Shown here: piece after piece, positions 60,404-64,000 of the stretch
Layout of the letters: the number at the start of each line of letters is the position of its first letter
How positions within the stretch are numbered: position 1 is the first letter of the stretch
Assembly (NCBI GenBank): GCA_907163345.1
Contig: CAJQUN010000130.1
Coordinates: 1,696,994-1,760,993 of the forward strand
Reading direction: 5' to 3'
DNA from: Haberlea rhodopensis
Lineage: Eukaryota > Streptophyta > Magnoliopsida > Lamiales > Gesneriaceae
Length of the DNA: 64,000 nt
Translations under genes and position numbers: made by a program
The notes under the pieces: generated by a model
The model's database searches: none
Seen by the model: only the letters and a program-made list of their open reading frames with translations
What the model was told of the DNA's origin: nothing

Positions 60404-62874
60404 TGTGGGGTCTTCCCACCTTAACAGTGTTCTAGAGACATAAGAAGGACTAATCATGCATTAATAACATCTGAGGGTTCTAGTTGTTACATGAGCTAAC
60501 AGAATTACAGGCCAAATGAAACTTCAAAGCTTATTAGTTACATTCCCATAATGAATGTTAGCATGTTAGATTTATACTACTCCTAGAGTAGATACTAAAC
60601 AGAAGCTGAATCCTATACGTTCCTGTGTTCCTCGTAGCTCACTGCATCAACCCGACCCTTAGTCCTTTAGCCAAAAGTGTACCTACAGGAACAACCCATT
60701 GTGAGCATGTACATCGTTACTTAACATCATAAGGCAATGGCATATAAATAAATGCATGAAAATAATTGGTAACATATACTTCCTGGTTAATCGCATTAAC
60801 CCTCTTTCGTTGTCCCTGTTTCGTAGCCATGCATAAAAATCGTTAATTCTTGACATGAATGATTAAAATCATCATCTTATAAATATCATCATCTTATAAC
60901 ATCATCATCAAATAAGCATCATCGTCTTTTAATATCATCATCTTATAAACATCATCATCATAGAAGCATCATCATTTTATAGCATCATCATCTTGTAGCA
61001 TCATCATCTTATAGCATCATCATCTTATAACATCATAAAAAAATATAACAGTAAATGTACGACATCTTAGTTAAGTGAACATGCTGGTTATTCGTTACCT
61101 TCTTCTTGTTGTTCTGATTCATAATCATGCATATGGGCATCTTACCCTGTGGCATCTTACCACATTATAAACATCGCATGGCCTCTTACCATGTGGGGCA
61201 TCTTACCCCGTGGCATCTTACCACAAATAAACATCGCATGGCCTCTTACCATGTGGGGCATCTACCCCGTGGCATCTTACCACAAATAAACATCGCATGG
61301 CTCTTACCATGTGGGGCATCTTACCCCGTGGCATCTTACCAACATAAAACATCGTATCACATCATTATACAAACATCGTATAAACATCATCATATAAACA
61401 TCGTATAAACATCATCATTTCATCGTATATATATTCATGCGATAAATGCATAGTCATAGTGTAGGGATGTGTTTTACCGTCCGATGCACGTACGTCTCTT
61501 ACGTACCTTTTCAAAAGGAGGAGGAGTCAACAGACTTTATCTCTTGATTGTGCTGGTACCTGGGATGGCTCTACATAACCACATAATAAAATATTAGGCA
61601 CCGATACGAGAATCGTAATCAATTCCTAAGAAAAAGAATAAAATTTTATAACACATGAACAGTGACTACCGATCGATCGGTCTCCCCTACCGATCGATCG
61701 CTAACTGTTCATCATTTTCACTTTTAGCTACGGCATTTGCGCCGATCGATCGGTCGTTCTTATTCATGCAAAATTTTCCAGAAATCTCGAACACTTCATT
61801 TCATGCCCTTCAAACCACTTCATAACACACGTAAAATGCCTGAACAAGCATACTAAGAGCTTCATAAAACTTACATGCATGTACTCAAATTAAAGTTCCA
61901 CTCAAAACTTAAACCGACATGCATTAAAATTGCCCAACTTTATCAGTACTCATCCAATCTTTCCAAAAACACAGGGCATCATAATTTTACCCAGATTTTC
62001 GAGCACCACTTTTCATAACAAGAATTCTAACACATAAAACATGTAACATGTTCAAACAAACATGCTAGGGGCTTCATACAACCTCTATGTAAACACTTAA
62101 ATTCAAGGTTCAACAAAACCTAAGCTAGCATGCAACATAACCTCATCAAAATCTTCAACCTCATCCACAATTTCATGAAAACAGGGCATGTTAGTTCTGC
62201 CCAGAATTTCGAGCACTTAATTTCATAACAAGAAAACCAACACATAACATAAGTAACATGCTCGAACAAACATGCTAGGAACTTCGTAATACTTCCATGT
62301 AAACATACATACCAAGGTTTCGTTCATACCTATACTAGCATGCATGAAAATCATCACCCCAAAACCCAAACTCAACCAAAAACCCAGAAAACAGAGTACC
62401 CACTTACCCTCTCTTTTTGCTCCTCTTTTTGCAAGCTTTAGCACATAAAATGACAAGCCTCTCCTTCTCCTATCTGCAGCTCACACCATCGATTTTTTTG
62501 GAAAGAAAGAAGGAGAGAAGGAGGTGGAGTGGTGGGGAAGAAGGAGGTATGGGTTGAGAGGATGGGCAATCAAGTGGGAAAAGGTTGCACTTGGGGAAGG
62601 GTGGTGGTGACCGAGTGGGTGGGGGTTGGTGTGGGTAGGGGTGCCTTGTGGTGTTTAATTGTGTCCCGATATTTCATACGATGTATAAAAATATCTTCCC
62701 ACGATATTTTATAATTTTACTACATCAATACAACAATTTAAAACACCTAACATGCCCCCTAAAACCATATCATATATCATATTATAACCCCCAATTAAAG
62801 TATCACAATCCTCTTAAACACATCGTAAATCATCATCGTAGCACATAATCAGATAACATTTCGGGGGTATTACA
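60404..62874 (-). repeat. LTR D2 (2471 bp)
   Basis: It is a near copy of LTR D1 with the same ends. The palindrome near 61743 is intact (CGATCGATCG) where D1 has decayed, and the ATC array is shorter. Many differences are single-base losses in homopolymers, for example near 60673, 61113, 61263 and 61542. Confidence 0.92.
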
Positions 62875-64000
62875 TTACTCCCTACTTATAAGATTTCGTC
62901 CTCGAAATCCACATTGCATCATCATAATGGAATTAAACATTAAAAACATACCAGAGAATAACTCCGGATAGTGCTGCACCATATGTCGTTCCGTCTCCCA
63001 TGTAGCCTCCTCGACACCCCGACGATCCCACTGAACTTTGACCATCGGGTAAAACTTTGCTCCGTAGTCTGCGATCCTCTCGATCCAGAATTCTGATTGG
63101 TCGTTCTACGTAGGACAACACATCCGAGTCTAACTGAATTTGTAGGTGTAAGACATGAGACGGGTCTGGCTCATACTTCCGTAACATAGAGACATGGAAA
63201 ACATCATGTATGCCAGACAAGGATGGCGGGGTAGAGCCAAACTGGGTAGGCCAAAAGTACCGTACGCTGTTGCAATACTTCATATGGACCAACATACCTC
63301 GGGGATAACTTCCCCGCATACCAAGACGAACTACACCCCTGAAGGGTGAGATTTTCAAGAAGACCCTGTCTCCTACTTGGAATTCCAGCGGTCGTCGCCG
63401 CTATGGGCATAGGTCGCTGGCCTATCCTGGGCCACTTTCATCTTTTGGCGTATCCACTTTATCTTGTCTTACATATCCTTAATCATATCCGGTCCTCCGA
63501 TCGCTTTACTAGTCAAGTCCTCCCAATACAGCGGTGACCTACATCGTCGTCCGTAAAGAGCTTCAAAAGGAGTTATTGAATGCTCGTCTTATAGCTGTTA
63601 ATATAGGAGAACTCCATCATTGGCACTGAATCTTGCCACGGAGTATCAAACTCCTAAACACATGCCCTCGACATGTCCTCGAGTGTCTGAAGGGTTACGC
63701 TCTGTCTAGCCGTCTGACTGAGGGTGATAAACTGTACTCAGTATCATTCTGTGGCCCAAAGCTGTCTGAAGACCCTCCCAGAAATGTGGAGTAAACCTTG
63801 GGTCTCTGTCAGACACAATCGAGACTGGAACCCCATGCAACCTCACCACATCCCGCACATATAATTGGGTCATCTTTAGGACGCAAAAGTCATACAATAG
63901 GGATGAAGTGAGCTAGCTTCGTTAGCCTATCCACGATCACCCAGATCGCATCAAATCCAGAGGCCGTCCTTGGTAAGTGGGTCACAAGTCCATAATGATA
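62875..64000 (-). pseudogene. Second element D internal segment: chromodomain and IN, cut by the window edge
   Basis: It is collinear with 55509-56146 plus 57716-58200. Chromodomain and integrase C-terminal and core blocks are recognisable, but frame is lost repeatedly by one- to three-base indels, especially at 63040-63420. The PPT and stem-loop are present at 62875-62911. Pol continues past the window. Confidence 0.85.

Larger units (their letters stand above)
52984..64000 (-). mobile_element. Tekay-type element D, LTR-internal-LTR-internal arrangement
   Basis: Minus-strand element inserted in the Athila gag: LTR D1 (52984-55508), pol (55521-60200), LTR D2 (60404-62874), then a second pol end (62875 to the window edge). 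The second internal segment is collinear with 55509-58200 but lacks solo LTR S. Three-LTR arrays of this kind usually arise by unequal recombination; an assembly duplication is also possible. Confidence 0.85.

Overview
This is a plant nuclear window (a eudicot is likely, species not resolved) made almost entirely of nested LTR retrotransposons. I found no host gene, tRNA, rRNA or CRISPR array. The evidence is LTRs with TG...CA-type ends, 5-bp target-site duplications (TSDs), tRNA-Met-type primer-binding sites (TGGTATCAGAGC), polypurine tracts, and gag/PR/RT/RNase H/IN remnants. Every multi-domain pol copy is broken by stops, frameshifts or deletions. One long defective Athila ORF is uninterrupted once a nested insertion is removed. 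This density of nesting suggests heterochromatin, for example pericentromeric.

Layout: (1) 1-7515, plus strand: a chimeric Ty3/gypsy Tekay-type chromovirus (element A), with a 3' LTR at 5548-7515. It is inserted into a Ty1/copia element (G, minus strand), whose gag/PR, leader and LTR lie at 7516-12009. (2) 12010-12815: unassigned repeat DNA, followed by an LTR (H, minus) at 12816-13220, resuming at 21965-22787. (3) 13221-21964: a complete, young, broken Tekay element (B, plus) inside H, TSD AATCC. (4) From 22788 to past the window end: a pol-deleted Athila-type element (minus) inside H. (5) 27210-52238: element E, TSD CATTC, with LTRs of about 3 kb and a non-coding interior (LARD-like), inserted in the Athila gag. 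(6) Inside E: Tekay element C (30920-39009, minus, TSD ATTAA) and copia element F (40345-47985, plus, TSD AATTA). (7) 52984-64000: Tekay element D (minus) inside the Athila gag, arranged LTR-internal-LTR-internal and carrying a solo LTR S (56147-57715, TSD CAAGT).

The Tekay elements would have encoded Gag (capsid domain plus two zinc knuckles), an aspartic protease, RT-RNase H, and integrase with a C-terminal chromodomain. E has no coding capacity and the Athila derivative has no RT, so both would have needed enzymes supplied by other elements.

The most unusual signal is structural. The Tekay LTRs share an ordered set of features: an array of short perfect palindromes (core CGATCGATCG) whose members are spaced about 21 bp, or 41-52 bp, apart; a GTACGTA/GACGTACG box; a tandem array of short hairpins whose sequence differs between subfamilies; and an inverted-repeat pair (GGGACAAC/GTTGTCCC or GGAACAAC/GTTGTTCC) that changes in a compensatory way. 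The 21/51-bp palindrome spacing also occurs in the unrelated Athila LTR. With a different palindrome (GGCGTAATTACGCC), 21-bp pairs also occur in solo LTR S.
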